A stretch of 64,000 bases of DNA from CAZIKF01 sp964539825 (GTDB lineage Bacteria > Muiribacteriota > UBA6191), in NCBI GenBank assembly GCA_964539825.1, contig CAZIKF010000006.1:1-64000 (forward strand), in the 5' to 3' direction. Position 1 is the stretch's first letter; each line of letters opens with the position of its first letter. Both the position numbers and the translations under genes were made by a program. The notes under the pieces are model-generated. The model saw only the letters and a program-made list of their open reading frames with translations, did not search any database and had not been told where the DNA came from. Shown here in pieces: positions 36,260 through 45,293 of the stretch.

Positions 36260-36751
36260 TTAGAAGTCGGGAGGAGGCCAGTCGACAGGCCACTGGAAGA
36301 CTCCCGTATCTTTAACGGAGGGACGGGTCATGGGCAGGTAGCGGGTACGATGAACCCGATAGGCACGGAAGATTTCTTCAGCGTCACCCCTGCGGAATCG
36401 ATAATGGCGGTCTCTGCGACCGCGGTAGTAGCGAAGTCCGCGAATCGGTTCGCTGTCTTTGTACTGGCCGGATAGTTCGGGCGGAGGGGTATAGATATAT
36501 CCTTGAATTTTTACCTGTGAAGGGACCGGAAAGTAATGTCCTCGGATGCGTGCTGAAGGAATATGGAGGATCCCGTCAAGCGGACGTCTTCCCATGTTGG
36601 AGGAGTAGGACCGTTCTATTTTCAATCGAGCGGGAATATGGTCTCGAATCTCAAATTTTTTCCGTACTTCCGGCTGTAGATCAAATCTGACAGCAAGGGG
36701 AACTGAGCAAAGGAGAAAAAAGCAAAAGAGAGGGAGGATTTTTAGACACAT
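36260..36751 (-). CDS. Hypothetical secreted Arg/Tyr-rich protein
   Basis: 163 residues from ATG 36751, chosen because it opens with a clean signal peptide (MCLKILPLFCFFLLCSVPLA). The frame extends to a TTG at 36823 without support. The mature part is strongly basic and Tyr-rich (RYYRGRRDRHYRFRR), with Pro-rich ends. No family recognised. It lies 6 nt upstream of the symporter gene and may be an exported partner of it. Confidence 0.55.
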   Translation of the reverse strand: MCLKILPLFCFFLLCSVPLAVRFDLQPEVRKKFEIRDHIPARLKIERSYSSNMGRRPLDGILHIPSARIRGHYFPVPSQVKIQGYIYTPPPELSGQYKDSEPIRGLRYYRGRRDRHYRFRRGDAEEIFRAYRVHRTRYLPMTRPSVKDTGVFQWPVDWPPPDF

Positions 36752-36947
36752 AGACTTATCTATTCTAACAAGGAGAGTTCCCGCAAATTCCAGGCTAGAT
36801 TTTGGAGTTCTACATTGTTTCAATACCCAAGGTTAGATTTGTTGAACCTGGGCAAAGATAACTCCGGAAACCCTTGAGATCCCACCTCTCCAGAGGATCA
36901 TCCCTTCTAACTGAGCATAGAGTTGGTCAATTTGCTAAGATTCAAGC

Positions 36948-38366
36948 ATGCAGCGTTTAAAGAAAATAGGCTCCATTGCACTAGGGTTCATCCTCTTCTT
37001 GGTTATGATAGAAATATGGCTGCAAGTAGCGTCTAACCTATTTCTAAGATTTCACAAATGGGAAAATGCATCCACTGCGCTGGAGAGCTTTGTCCCTGGT
37101 GCTAAACCAGCGAAAACCCTTTATTTCTTAGGCGATTCCTTCACCTACGGCGTAGGCGCATCCAAACCTGAAAAAAGCTATCCTGGTCAATTTTGCCAAC
37201 TCCTGGCCGATCATGGCAATGAACTGCAGTGTAAGAATCTAGGCTTTCCGGGTACGAGCTCAAGAGATCATCTTCAGGCTATGGAAAAACTACCCAGGTC
37301 CAGCCTGATTTTTCTTCGAACGGGTAGCAACGACAGATGGAGCAGAGACGGCATTTACCAATTCAAATTTTTAGAAAAGGATTACCAAATCCGCCTGCTT
37401 AAACTTCTGGCGATAGCTCTCTCAAGGCTTAGTGTCAATTTCTTCAGTCCAAACCAAAAAAGAGAGTTACGCCTCAATCTAGAAAAGCAGGTAAGGAAAA
37501 ATGGACATACCATCATCCTGTTGGATTATTCCTTTAACTTGCCTGTTTTTGACCAGAAATCCGATGATATTTACACCGTTGAGACCTATAGGATCCTGCT
37601 AAACAAGGGTGTTATCTCAGGTCCGTCCCTACCCACTCAGTTTCTATCGCCCGATATGAGTCATCCAAATGATCTGGGTTATGGGATCGAAGCCAGAGTG
37701 CTTTTTAACGAGATGTGTAATCTCGGAATTTTTAATCTGGATCCCTCAAAATCTATGCCTCTATTACCTACAGGAGAATCCTATTTTGAGTTGGAAGGAA
37801 ACTATGCTGAGCTGAAGGCAGAGGTTGTCTCCCAAGAAACTATGGCTATAGATCGAGGAAAGCTGCGCACTTTATTGAGCCTGTCCCATCAACTGAAGTA
37901 TGTTTCGAAAAGGGCTGATTTCTTTGAACAAGAGTACCAGGCTCTCGACAAGATCATTATTTACGGGTTCCATGATGTGCTCAAACTCAGGGAGAGCATT
38001 TACCAGTACAAGAACCTGAGCGAAGGTGTGATCAAGATTGGACTCAGTGAGATTGATGAGAAAAAATTACGAATTCGTATGGGATTATTGAAAAGTTTAA
38101 CAGTGCCTACGGATCCCATTGAGATCAGACATTTAAGGGACTATGAAAAGATGTTTCACGACTACCGCAGCCCGGAAGGATCTATCGAAACCGGAAGTTT
38201 CAGGATCATGCCGGAACCACTTCCGCTACAATTTTGTCCGGCACTGGCTTCAAAATTGAAGATTAAACCTGATGAAATGGGGATTCAATCTGACTGGAAA
38301 AGAATTTTCAACCGTGAAATCGAAGATGAGAATTTCAAGTCCATTCTTCCCGAGAACTGTCTTTAA
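36948..38366 (+). CDS. Membrane-anchored SGNH-hydrolase-like protein
   Basis: 472 residues. An N-terminal membrane segment (about 8-28) is followed by an SGNH/GDSL-like domain (about 55-270): GDSFTYGVGAS (block I, Ser nucleophile), NLGFPGTSSRDHLQ (block II Gly), LRTGSNDRW (block III Asn) and DMSHPNDLGYGIEA (block V Asp/His). The C-terminal 200 residues are helical, charged and unrecognised. The enzyme class covers esterases and O-acetyl transferases or hydrolases on surface polysaccharides. It probably acts in the periplasm. Confidence 0.78.
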   Translation: MQRLKKIGSIALGFILFLVMIEIWLQVASNLFLRFHKWENASTALESFVPGAKPAKTLYFLGDSFTYGVGASKPEKSYPGQFCQLLADHGNELQCKNLGFPGTSSRDHLQAMEKLPRSSLIFLRTGSNDRWSRDGIYQFKFLEKDYQIRLLKLLAIALSRLSVNFFSPNQKRELRLNLEKQVRKNGHTIILLDYSFNLPVFDQKSDDIYTVETYRILLNKGVISGPSLPTQFLSPDMSHPNDLGYGIEARVLFNEMCNLGIFNLDPSKSMPLLPTGESYFELEGNYAELKAEVVSQETMAIDRGKLRTLLSLSHQLKYVSKRADFFEQEYQALDKIIIYGFHDVLKLRESIYQYKNLSEGVIKIGLSEIDEKKLRIRMGLLKSLTVPTDPIEIRHLRDYEKMFHDYRSPEGSIETGSFRIMPEPLPLQFCPALASKLKIKPDEMGIQSDWKRIFNREIEDENFKSILPENCL

Positions 38367-38410
38367 AATATCTTTTTGAATCATGCTGAGTGTGCGATCC
38401 TGAGGTCTAG

Positions 38411-39052
38411 ATGAGCGGATTTTTTAGCTTTGAAGTCATTATTGCAGTTCTGGTTGGAATTTCTGCTATCTGCTGCATTGTTGGTCAGGAAAGAGAGAAT
38501 AGCCCGGTTGTTTTTCTCTTCAAACCGCTGACCATGATTTTCATCCTCATTTACTTGTTTTCGAGCGTTTCCACCTGGGACTCCTACGCCTGGCTTCTTT
38601 TTGCTGGCCTCTTTGTCTCGATGGTGGGAGATGTATTTCTAATGCTCCCTGAGGATCATTTTCTGCAAGGGTTGGTCTCTTTTTTAATAGCCCACTTACT
38701 TTATCTTGGTGCCTTCTATGTTCGTGGTGGATTTAGTGCCACGGTTGAGCTTTGGATCCCTTTGCTGATGTATACACTGGCGATGTTATGGATGCTGCTT
38801 CCCAGGGCTGGAGGTCTAAAGATTCCTGTTTTGATCTATGTTGTGGTGCTTTTCTTGATGGGTTGGCAGGCTCTTGAGTTATGGTCGTTTTCTGCAAATA
38901 AAGGAATATACACATGCGTGGGGGGACTGCTGTTTATGGTTTCTGATTCCGCTTTAGGCTGGAATAGGTTTCGGGGTCCCTTTCCCTTTTCTTCTCTGGT
39001 GGTACTGGGCACTTATTTCCCGGCCCAATTTTTCCTTGCCTCATCTATTTGA
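38411..39052 (+). CDS. YhhN/TMEM86-family membrane protein (lysoplasmalogenase-like)
   Basis: 213 residues with seven to eight membrane segments, the full length of the YhhN family. The conserved acidic helix motif is visible as FVSMVGDVFLMLPED, and FMVSDSALGWNRF carries the later Asp. Animal TMEM86 enzymes hydrolyse lysoplasmalogens; bacterial homologues have related lipid activity or remain unproven. It starts 44 nt after the SGNH gene. Confidence 0.88.
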   Translation: MSGFFSFEVIIAVLVGISAICCIVGQERENSPVVFLFKPLTMIFILIYLFSSVSTWDSYAWLLFAGLFVSMVGDVFLMLPEDHFLQGLVSFLIAHLLYLGAFYVRGGFSATVELWIPLLMYTLAMLWMLLPRAGGLKIPVLIYVVVLFLMGWQALELWSFSANKGIYTCVGGLLFMVSDSALGWNRFRGPFPFSSLVVLGTYFPAQFFLASSI

Positions 39053-39199
39053 TTCTTAAAATCTAACCCGGAAGAAAGTGTACCTCCAGGTACAGGAAAG
39101 CTAAAGATCGGGGTGTCCGGTAGAGGATTTCCATGTATAATTAAAATTCGGGAGCAAATTAGTACGAGAGCATGGGAAAGCTTTAAGCAGGAGGAGTGC

Positions 39200-39670
39200 A
39201 TGTATCTTTGGGATGTTCATGCATTGGCGCGCCGTTTCCGCGAGAACCGCGTCAACGAGTGGGATAAGTTTCGTTATTACCTTTTGATCATCATTCTTGG
39301 TTCCTTAATCCAAGGATTGGCACCACCAGATCTTCAGTATGCCCCTTTCCGGGCAATTCAGGAGTCGATGGCGGTTGCGGTCATCTCAATAGTGGGCGCG
39401 TGGTGCTGCTACCTTGCGAACTATAAGGGGGACAACCGGGACTTCATAGGAAGGATTTTGTGCATGGGGCTGCCGATTACCATCAGGCTCCTGGTCTATG
39501 GATTGCTTTTTTTCTTGTGTTTGGATGCTGCGATGAAAGGAATTCCGGCTCTTTCATTTTCTTTTCAGACCTATGGTTTTTTACAAAGTATTTCAGTGGT
39601 GGCGATGACTTCCCTAACCTATATCTGGCTTTACTATAAAATGCGTTTAGCCTCCGGTGCAGATCGTTAA
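39200..39670 (+). CDS. Hypothetical four-segment membrane protein
   Basis: 156 residues from ATG 39200, chosen for the strong GGAGGAG site directly upstream; the frame is open to 39113. About four hydrophobic segments follow a charged start (MYLWDVHALARRFREN). No family recognised. It stands between the YhhN gene and the lipase, with its own ribosome site. Confidence 0.6.
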   Translation: MYLWDVHALARRFRENRVNEWDKFRYYLLIIILGSLIQGLAPPDLQYAPFRAIQESMAVAVISIVGAWCCYLANYKGDNRDFIGRILCMGLPITIRLLVYGLLFFLCLDAAMKGIPALSFSFQTYGFLQSISVVAMTSLTYIWLYYKMRLASGADR

Positions 39671-39832
39671 GCTGGAATTACCCAAAGAGATTTTGCCTAT
39701 AGGGATTGTCAAAACACGCTTATGTTCCCATAATTGGTTCCCAATTAACCCGGTTGCCGATTATTGAATTTTTGTGGATAAAATTTTCCCGGCCCCTTAA
39801 TTCACTCATCGCGGGTATGTTTGGAGGAATGA

Positions 39833-40753
39833 ATGAACATGGTTCGATTCTTGATATTTCCCTTGATTTTCCTTGGTACCTGTTTGCAGTCTTTCGGGTT
39901 TGATGATCAGTCGGGCCTTCTGGACAGACCATTCTTTGATCGCATCATGAAGCTTCAGACCATGAATTGGTATACCGATTCAACTGAAGCGGAGATCAAG
40001 AGAAAATACCCGGGAGCTTGGATAGACAAAACTCCGAAATACAAAATTCGCTATTTCTATGTTGCTGATGAAGCCACCAAGCGCCAGTTTCTGGCTTTCA
40101 GGTGGACGGCCAATCTGATGAATGCCTGGGTTGATATCAATTTGCGCCGGGTCTACGATCCCGCCTTGGATACCTATGTGCATAACGGTGCTAATTTAGC
40201 GGCTAAAGAAGTGATGGGAAGGGTTGCTGCTAAATTGAAGCCAGGCTATGACCTGATCATTACTGGTCATTCCATGGGAGGGTCCATTGCTGTGCTATTA
40301 GCTATGCATTTGACCAAGGCCGGTTATCCCTTAAAGCAACTGGTCACTTTTGGTCAATTTCGCATTACAAACAGAGCGGGAACCATGAAGTGGAGGCATC
40401 TTCCCTTCATCAGGGTTGCCGCTAAATATGATTTTGTAACCTGGCTTTCTCCCAGTTGGCTCACCGGGTATTACCATTTTGGAAATACTTTGAAACTAAT
40501 TGGCGATTCAGAGTACTTATTTCTAGTCCCGGGACAAGGCAATTTGGTGGATAATACCCCAGGTTCGCATCCTTCCGATGTGATGGATGCCTGGAATAAA
40601 ATTCGAGCAGTCGCGGAGGACTGGGAAGAAGGTCAAGAGGTCCCGGAATTAAATGTCAGTATTTGGGGACCTGGGCATGACATTAATAACTACATACGTA
40701 AACTTGCGGTGATCGCGGGAGGGTTTCCCGAAACCGGCTCTACTAAGAAGTAG
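39833..40753 (+). CDS. Secreted class 3 lipase
   Basis: 306 residues. The signal peptide (MNMVRFLIFPLIFLGTCLQSFG) is followed by an alpha/beta hydrolase of the lipase class 3 type. The nucleophile elbow GHSMGG is at about residues 144-149, preceded by DLIIT. Asp is probably in KYDFVTWLSP and His in GSHPSDVMDAW. It hydrolyses acylglycerols or phospholipids outside the cytoplasm. GGAGGA precedes ATG 39833. The LMF protein at 26140 could assist folding, which is inference only. Confidence 0.88.
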   Translation: MNMVRFLIFPLIFLGTCLQSFGFDDQSGLLDRPFFDRIMKLQTMNWYTDSTEAEIKRKYPGAWIDKTPKYKIRYFYVADEATKRQFLAFRWTANLMNAWVDINLRRVYDPALDTYVHNGANLAAKEVMGRVAAKLKPGYDLIITGHSMGGSIAVLLAMHLTKAGYPLKQLVTFGQFRITNRAGTMKWRHLPFIRVAAKYDFVTWLSPSWLTGYYHFGNTLKLIGDSEYLFLVPGQGNLVDNTPGSHPSDVMDAWNKIRAVAEDWEEGQEVPELNVSIWGPGHDINNYIRKLAVIAGGFPETGSTKK

Positions 40754-40864
40754 ATTTCGTTTCACCCCATTTAAAGTCCGAACGGTCTCGACCATCAGGC
40801 GAGAACCGGATTGTGGGCTTGGGGCATCAAGAATCATCGCACTAAATAGAAAGGTCTTGATCCT

Positions 40865-41647
40865 ATGAGACAGGAACCTGAATATCTCGTCATTGGCAGC
40901 GGCCGTCTTGCGCGTCACCTAGTTTATTACCTCTCTGAGAAGGGTGCACGTCTTTGGTTTTACTCTCGTTCTGAATTAGGAGAACTGGAGAACAGGGGCA
41001 CAAGGGTGCACACAATCAAAGAAGCCCCAACTCGTGCTATTCGACTCCTGTTGCTCAGAGATGATGTGCTTATTTCTTTCACAAGGGAGCACAAAAAGGA
41101 ATTGAGCAAAGCTCCAGTAATTCAATTCTCCGGGTCTCTGAGTATCCAGGAGTTTCCTGTTAGTGTTAGCTCCTTTCATCCTTTGTTTACCTTTCCATCT
41201 GAGCTTTATCCCTTTCAGAGATATTCCTCGATTCCCTTTGTCATCGAGAATGGAAGTCTGGAGTTTCACGAGGTTTTTCCCTTCCTTGAAAATCCTGTTC
41301 ATTTCCTCGCGACAGAGCAAAAGCTGAAGTATCACGCGCTAACCAGTTCGGTAAGCAATTTCCTCTCCGTGATCATTCAGCAATTTTTCAAAGAACGGGA
41401 GGACATGAACCTTTCTGTACCGGCAGGATATTTCGAGAACATAGCCACCCAGGCTCTCACCAATGCCTTTGCCTCCCCAAAAACCTGTCTGACGGGTCCT
41501 ATCGCACGAGGGGATAGTCACCTGGTAGAAAAACATCTCGGAGTGCTTGAAGGTACAGGATTAAACCAGATTTACCAGGGAATCCTGAAGTCCATGATGC
41601 CTCATTTATCCAGGGAAATGACTCAACTGGTAGGAGAGCGCTCATGA
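40865..41647 (+). CDS. DUF2520 Rossmann protein, probable alternative ketopantoate reductase (PanG-like)
   Basis: 260 residues. An N-terminal Rossmann fold with YLVIGSGRLARHL (GxGxxA variant) and a C-terminal helical DUF2520-type domain (about 130-255, with TSSVSNFLSV). It overlaps panB by 4 nt (ATGA) and heads an operon that has every early pantothenate enzyme except the ketopantoate reductase and panD. The natural inference is that this protein reduces 2-dehydropantoate to pantoate with NADPH, in place of PanE. I recall that an alternative reductase, PanG, was described in Francisella, and this gene may match it; the relationship needs a search. It is not a standard PanE, since the KMP-type PanE C-terminus is not seen. 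Confidence 0.7.
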   Translation: MRQEPEYLVIGSGRLARHLVYYLSEKGARLWFYSRSELGELENRGTRVHTIKEAPTRAIRLLLLRDDVLISFTREHKKELSKAPVIQFSGSLSIQEFPVSVSSFHPLFTFPSELYPFQRYSSIPFVIENGSLEFHEVFPFLENPVHFLATEQKLKYHALTSSVSNFLSVIIQQFFKEREDMNLSVPAGYFENIATQALTNAFASPKTCLTGPIARGDSHLVEKHLGVLEGTGLNQIYQGILKSMMPHLSREMTQLVGERS

Positions 41648-42432
41648 ATGTACTTGAATTCATCAAACGCAAGCAGAGCGCAAAACCCATCACCATGGTT
41701 ACTGCTTATGATTATTTCAGCGCAAGAACGGTTCAGAGCGCGGGTGTGGACTGCATTTTGGTGGGAGATTCCGCCGGAATGGTGATTCATGGCGATAAGG
41801 ATACTCTCCAAATGGATCCGGAGATTATGACTTTGCACACCAGGGCAGTTCGCAAAGGAGCCCCGGACACATTTATTGTAAGTGACATGCCTTTTTTATC
41901 CCATAGGAAGGGTTTGGACTTCGCTGTTGAGACTGCCGGAGAATTGATTCGTGCAGGTGCTAACGCGGTTAAGCTGGAAGGTGCCAGGGGAGTTCTTGAT
42001 CTGGTAAAGCACCTTGTTGAATCGGGAATTCCGGTAATGGGCCATCTCGGTCTAACTCCACAGAGCATCCACCAGCTAGGTGGGTACAAAGTACAGGGTC
42101 GCAGTAATTCTCAGCAGCAGGCATTACGAACCCAGGCCCTGGAATTACAGTCCCAGGGTTGCTTTTCACTCGTGCTGGAGTGTGTTCCCGCCGAGTTAGC
42201 CCTGGAAGTTTCCGCGGAGTTAACCATTCCTGTAATTGGTATCGGTTGTGGGAATGGGACTGATGGACAGGTTCTGGTCTGGCATGATCTGCTTGGATGC
42301 TTTTCAGATTTCAAGCCAAAATTCGTTCGCCGTTTCGCAAATCTCAGTGATGTGGCGGTGGAAGGTCTAAGGCTCTTCGTGAGTGAGGTCAAAGAGGGAA
42401 CCTTTCCTTCCCAAGAAGAGAGTTACAAATAG
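41644..42432 (+). CDS. panB: 3-methyl-2-oxobutanoate hydroxymethyltransferase (PanB)
   Basis: 262 residues, the normal size. It makes 2-dehydropantoate from 2-oxoisovalerate and methylenetetrahydrofolate. Motifs visible: TMVTAYDYFSARTVQSAG, VGDSAGMVIHG (metal-binding Asp), EGAR, GHLGLTPQS and LECVPAELA, ending with GIGCGNGTDGQVLVWHDLLG. It starts inside the stop of the reductase gene, implying translational coupling. The catalytic Glu lies in LECVPAE. Confidence 0.97.
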   Translation: MNVLEFIKRKQSAKPITMVTAYDYFSARTVQSAGVDCILVGDSAGMVIHGDKDTLQMDPEIMTLHTRAVRKGAPDTFIVSDMPFLSHRKGLDFAVETAGELIRAGANAVKLEGARGVLDLVKHLVESGIPVMGHLGLTPQSIHQLGGYKVQGRSNSQQQALRTQALELQSQGCFSLVLECVPAELALEVSAELTIPVIGIGCGNGTDGQVLVWHDLLGCFSDFKPKFVRRFANLSDVAVEGLRLFVSEVKEGTFPSQEESYK

Positions 42433-42447
42433 AAGGAAGGTGATCAC

Positions 42448-43293
42448 GTGGAAGTTTTTCGATCACTCGGCTCGGTTCGAAGTTATATTAAAAAATGCAG
42501 GCTCAGTGGGGAGAGTATAGGGTTCGTACCAACAATGGGCTGTCTCCACCAGGGCCATCTTTCCCTTGTGGAGAAATCCAACCTTCAAGATAACAGGACC
42601 ATCGCATCGATCTTCATCAACCCACTGCAATTCGTCAAGGGAGAGGATTTCGAGCGTTACCCGCGAACCGAGTCCGAAGATTTGGAAAGATTAAGTCATA
42701 GCGGGGTAGATATGGTGTTCCTACCCGAAGAATCCATGATCTATCCAGCTGGCAAGGTACTTACTATTGCTGAAGGTAAGATCTCTAAAATCCTTTGTGG
42801 TTTCCATCGTCCTGGTCATTTTGATGGAGTGCTTCAGGTTGTACTCAAGCTCTTGAACCTGGTTCAGTGCGACAGGATTTATCTTGGCCAAAAGGATTAT
42901 CAGCAATGGCTTTTGATTAAGCTCATGGTGGAAGAGCTTTTCCTGGAAACCGAGGTGATTCCCTGCCCCATTATCAGGGAGTCTGACGGGCTTGCGATGA
43001 GCTCTAGGAACCGCTATCTAAGTGAGTCACAGCGGTGCCTTGCGGCACAGTTTCCAAAGTTGCTAAAGAAGTTTCATGATTACTCGGGCAGTACAAGCAC
43101 GGCAAGCGCCGAGGAATTCATTTTTAAAGATCTTCAGAAGAAGGGATTTGAAGTGGATTACGTACGAATCTTGAACTCCCGGGACCTCTCGGATTCAGAA
43201 GATTTTAGTATTCCCGGGAATCTTCGCATTCTGGGAGCAGTTCGCCTGGGAAAGACCAGGCTTATCGATAACATGGCATGGGGTGAACAATGA
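42448..43293 (+). CDS. panC: Pantoate-beta-alanine ligase (PanC)
   Basis: 281 residues, with a GTG start behind GAAGGAAGG. It joins pantoate and beta-alanine with ATP to give pantothenate. The HIGH-like nucleotide motif is PTMGCLHQGHLSLV at about 28-41, with Cys in place of the common Ala. Also VFLGQKD-type block IYLGQKDYQQ, REDSDGLAMSSRN-type RESDGLAMSSRNRYLS and the C-terminal ILGAVRLGKTRLIDN. No panD is in the window, so beta-alanine must come from elsewhere. Its stop overlaps the coaC start by 4 nt. Confidence 0.96.
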   Translation: MEVFRSLGSVRSYIKKCRLSGESIGFVPTMGCLHQGHLSLVEKSNLQDNRTIASIFINPLQFVKGEDFERYPRTESEDLERLSHSGVDMVFLPEESMIYPAGKVLTIAEGKISKILCGFHRPGHFDGVLQVVLKLLNLVQCDRIYLGQKDYQQWLLIKLMVEELFLETEVIPCPIIRESDGLAMSSRNRYLSESQRCLAAQFPKLLKKFHDYSGSTSTASAEEFIFKDLQKKGFEVDYVRILNSRDLSDSEDFSIPGNLRILGAVRLGKTRLIDNMAWGEQ

Positions 43294-43832
43294 AAGAAAA
43301 CCCTAAAAAGATCCTATTGATCATTTCAGGCAGCATTGCCGCGGTAAAAAGCCTTGAACTGGTCTCTGAAGTGAGGAAAATGGGGCACGAAATTCGCTGC
43401 GTCCTCACTCCTGGCGGAGAGAAGTTTGTAACTCCCCTTTCCCTGGAAGCGCTATCCCATCAAAAGGTTTTGCGAGACGAATTTGAGGAGGGACAGCTCT
43501 ATGAGCATCTGGATCTACCAAAATGGGCAGATCTCATTCTCTACTGTCCAGCCAGTGCCAACCTGATTTCCAGGCTCGCGCAAGGCCTCGGTTCAGACCT
43601 GGCTTCATTAGTGTTTCTGGCGGATAACTTGAAGACTCCCACATTGCTGTTTCCAGCCATGAATTCAAATATGTTCCAACATCCGCTGGTTCAAAAAAAT
43701 CTCAACGTTCTGAGGGAATGCTCAGTGAAAATCGTAGGACCTGCCGAGGGAATTCTGGCTTGCGGTGAAGAAGGACCCGGGCGACTCTTGGAAGTATCCC
43801 AAATCCTGGATGAAATTGCGGAGTTTCTTTGA
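43290..43832 (+). CDS. coaC: Phosphopantothenoylcysteine decarboxylase (separate CoaC)
   Basis: 180 residues, an FMN flavoprotein of the HFCD family that decarboxylates 4'-phosphopantothenoylcysteine. All key marks are present: GSIAAVKS (FMN), active His at residue 73 (YEHLDL), PAMNSNMFQHP with Asn 125, and the substrate clamp ILACGEEGPGRL with Cys 158. These are close to the numbering known for E. coli Dfp. In most bacteria it is fused to CoaB; here the frame ends and CoaB restarts in another frame with a TTGA overlap. Not a pseudogene, because both halves are intact. Confidence 0.93.
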   Translation: MKENPKKILLIISGSIAAVKSLELVSEVRKMGHEIRCVLTPGGEKFVTPLSLEALSHQKVLRDEFEEGQLYEHLDLPKWADLILYCPASANLISRLAQGLGSDLASLVFLADNLKTPTLLFPAMNSNMFQHPLVQKNLNVLRECSVKIVGPAEGILACGEEGPGRLLEVSQILDEIAEFL

Positions 43833-44494
43833 AGATCCTGGTTAGTTATGGTCCTGTGGCGGTACCCGTGGATTCCATGCGATTGATTACCAATCGATCT
43901 ACCGGTTCCACGGGAGAGTTCCTTTGCAAAGGCCTGCGAAAGCTTGGCTTTGAAATCGTAGTGCTACGTGCGAAAACGTGTCCACCTCTTCAAGTTGAGG
44001 GCATAGAGGAGATTCCCTTCGAAACTTTTGAGCCATTCAGAACCCTATTGCGCGAGCAGCTTGGTAAACATGAATTTTGGGGTGTGATTCATCTCGCGGC
44101 GGTAGCGGATTACTCGGTTGATCGAATCGAGTTTGGAGATAAAAGGATTGAGGGATCCAAGCTCTTGAACTCAAAATTAGATTCCTCCGACGCACCCGTG
44201 ATTTATCTCAAGTCCAATGAGAAACTTCTGGGAAGAATCCGAGAATGGAGTCGAAATCCTCATTCCATTATTGTGGGATTTAAGTATACCGTCGAAGAAG
44301 ATTCTTCCAAGATTCCCGCCATGCTTTCAGGTGGGAGGGTGGATTTCGTGGTCCATAATTGGTGTACTGGAATTGAGGGATCCCGGCATGAGTTCAAGAT
44401 TTATAGTCGAGATGAGAAGCAAGTAGAATCAGGTGCTTCAAAGGGAGATTTGGTAAACCAATTAGGTAGTTTGATGGGGAGGGAGAAGTTGTGA
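43829..44494 (+). CDS. coaB: Phosphopantothenate-cysteine ligase (separate CoaB)
   Basis: 221 residues with a TTG start overlapping the coaC stop. It joins cysteine to 4'-phosphopantothenate with a nucleotide triphosphate. The Rossmann-like CoaB fold shows PVDSMRLITNRSTGSTGEFLC at the start, HLAAVADYSV (substrate-binding Asn-free loop), a Lys-rich segment with GSKLLNSKL, and IIVGFKYTVEE later. Shorter by little than a fused CoaB half. Bound in the operon between CoaC and CoaX, so it should form a complex with CoaC. Confidence 0.9.
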   Translation: MKILVSYGPVAVPVDSMRLITNRSTGSTGEFLCKGLRKLGFEIVVLRAKTCPPLQVEGIEEIPFETFEPFRTLLREQLGKHEFWGVIHLAAVADYSVDRIEFGDKRIEGSKLLNSKLDSSDAPVIYLKSNEKLLGRIREWSRNPHSIIVGFKYTVEEDSSKIPAMLSGGRVDFVVHNWCTGIEGSRHEFKIYSRDEKQVESGASKGDLVNQLGSLMGREKL

Positions 44495-45267
44495 TATTGA
44501 CACTAGATGTAGGAAATACACAGATACACGGCGGAGTATTTCTCGGTGAGAAGCTTCTCAGAACCTTCCGTTTTAAAACCGATATCAATGGGACCTCTGA
44601 TGAAATCGGATTATTCCTCCAGTCCTTTCTTCAAACCTGGGGATTAGACAGCGAGACAGTCAACCAGGTTGCGATCTGCAGTGTAGTCCCCATTCTGCAC
44701 CATACTCTTCGAGTTGCTTGTGTTAAGTATTTCGACAGGGAACCTTTTGTGATTGAACCTGGAGTGAAGACAGGATTGAAAATTCGTTATCGAAATCCAG
44801 CGGAAGTCGGTGCAGACCGCATTGTAAATGCCGCTTACGCGGCCCATCTTTTTCCAGAAAAGAACCTTGTTATCGTAGATTTGGGAACCGCTACCACCTT
44901 CTGTCTTGTTGACCGACATCGTGATTACCTGGGAGGTATGATCCTTCCTGGTGTCAAAACCTCTCAGGCATCCTTAGTCACCAAAGGAGCCAGGCTGCCC
45001 TCCTTTCCCATCCTTAAGCCGGAAGAACTCGTGGGTAGATCCACAGTGGAGAGTTTACAGTCCGGTTTGTACTTTGGGCAGGTGGGTGCTATTCGGTATA
45101 TGCTCGAGCAGATCAAGGACAGTGTTTATGAACCCAAACATCCTCCTATGGTGTTAGGAACTGGCGGTTTTTGTAATCTTCTCGCCGATGATCTTCCCCT
45201 ACATGATCAGTATCCTGATTTGACCTTAAGCGGGCTCAAGTTTCTTCTTGAAAAGAATCTTTATTGA
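44491..45267 (+). CDS. coaX: Type III pantothenate kinase (CoaX)
   Basis: 258 residues, GTG start overlapping the coaB stop. It phosphorylates pantothenate with ATP and a monovalent cation; type III enzymes are known to be insensitive to CoA feedback. ASKHA-fold motifs are DVGNTQIHGGVF (phosphate 1), EVGADRIVNAAYA, DLGTATTFCLVD (phosphate 2) and GGMILPGVKTSQ, with ATNTPGG-type LGTGGFCNLL near the end. Ends the pantothenate/CoA operon. Confidence 0.95.
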   Translation: MILTLDVGNTQIHGGVFLGEKLLRTFRFKTDINGTSDEIGLFLQSFLQTWGLDSETVNQVAICSVVPILHHTLRVACVKYFDREPFVIEPGVKTGLKIRYRNPAEVGADRIVNAAYAAHLFPEKNLVIVDLGTATTFCLVDRHRDYLGGMILPGVKTSQASLVTKGARLPSFPILKPEELVGRSTVESLQSGLYFGQVGAIRYMLEQIKDSVYEPKHPPMVLGTGGFCNLLADDLPLHDQYPDLTLSGLKFLLEKNLY

Positions 45268-45293
45268 GAGAAGAGAAAGAAAAATGTTGGACT

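Noticed and set aside
43829..44494. Frameshift error splitting a fused coaBC
   Set aside because: Both halves are complete, the junction is a TTGA overlap like the other junctions of the operon, and both have full motif sets. A true split gene is more likely, though a reading error at 43829 cannot be excluded without reads.
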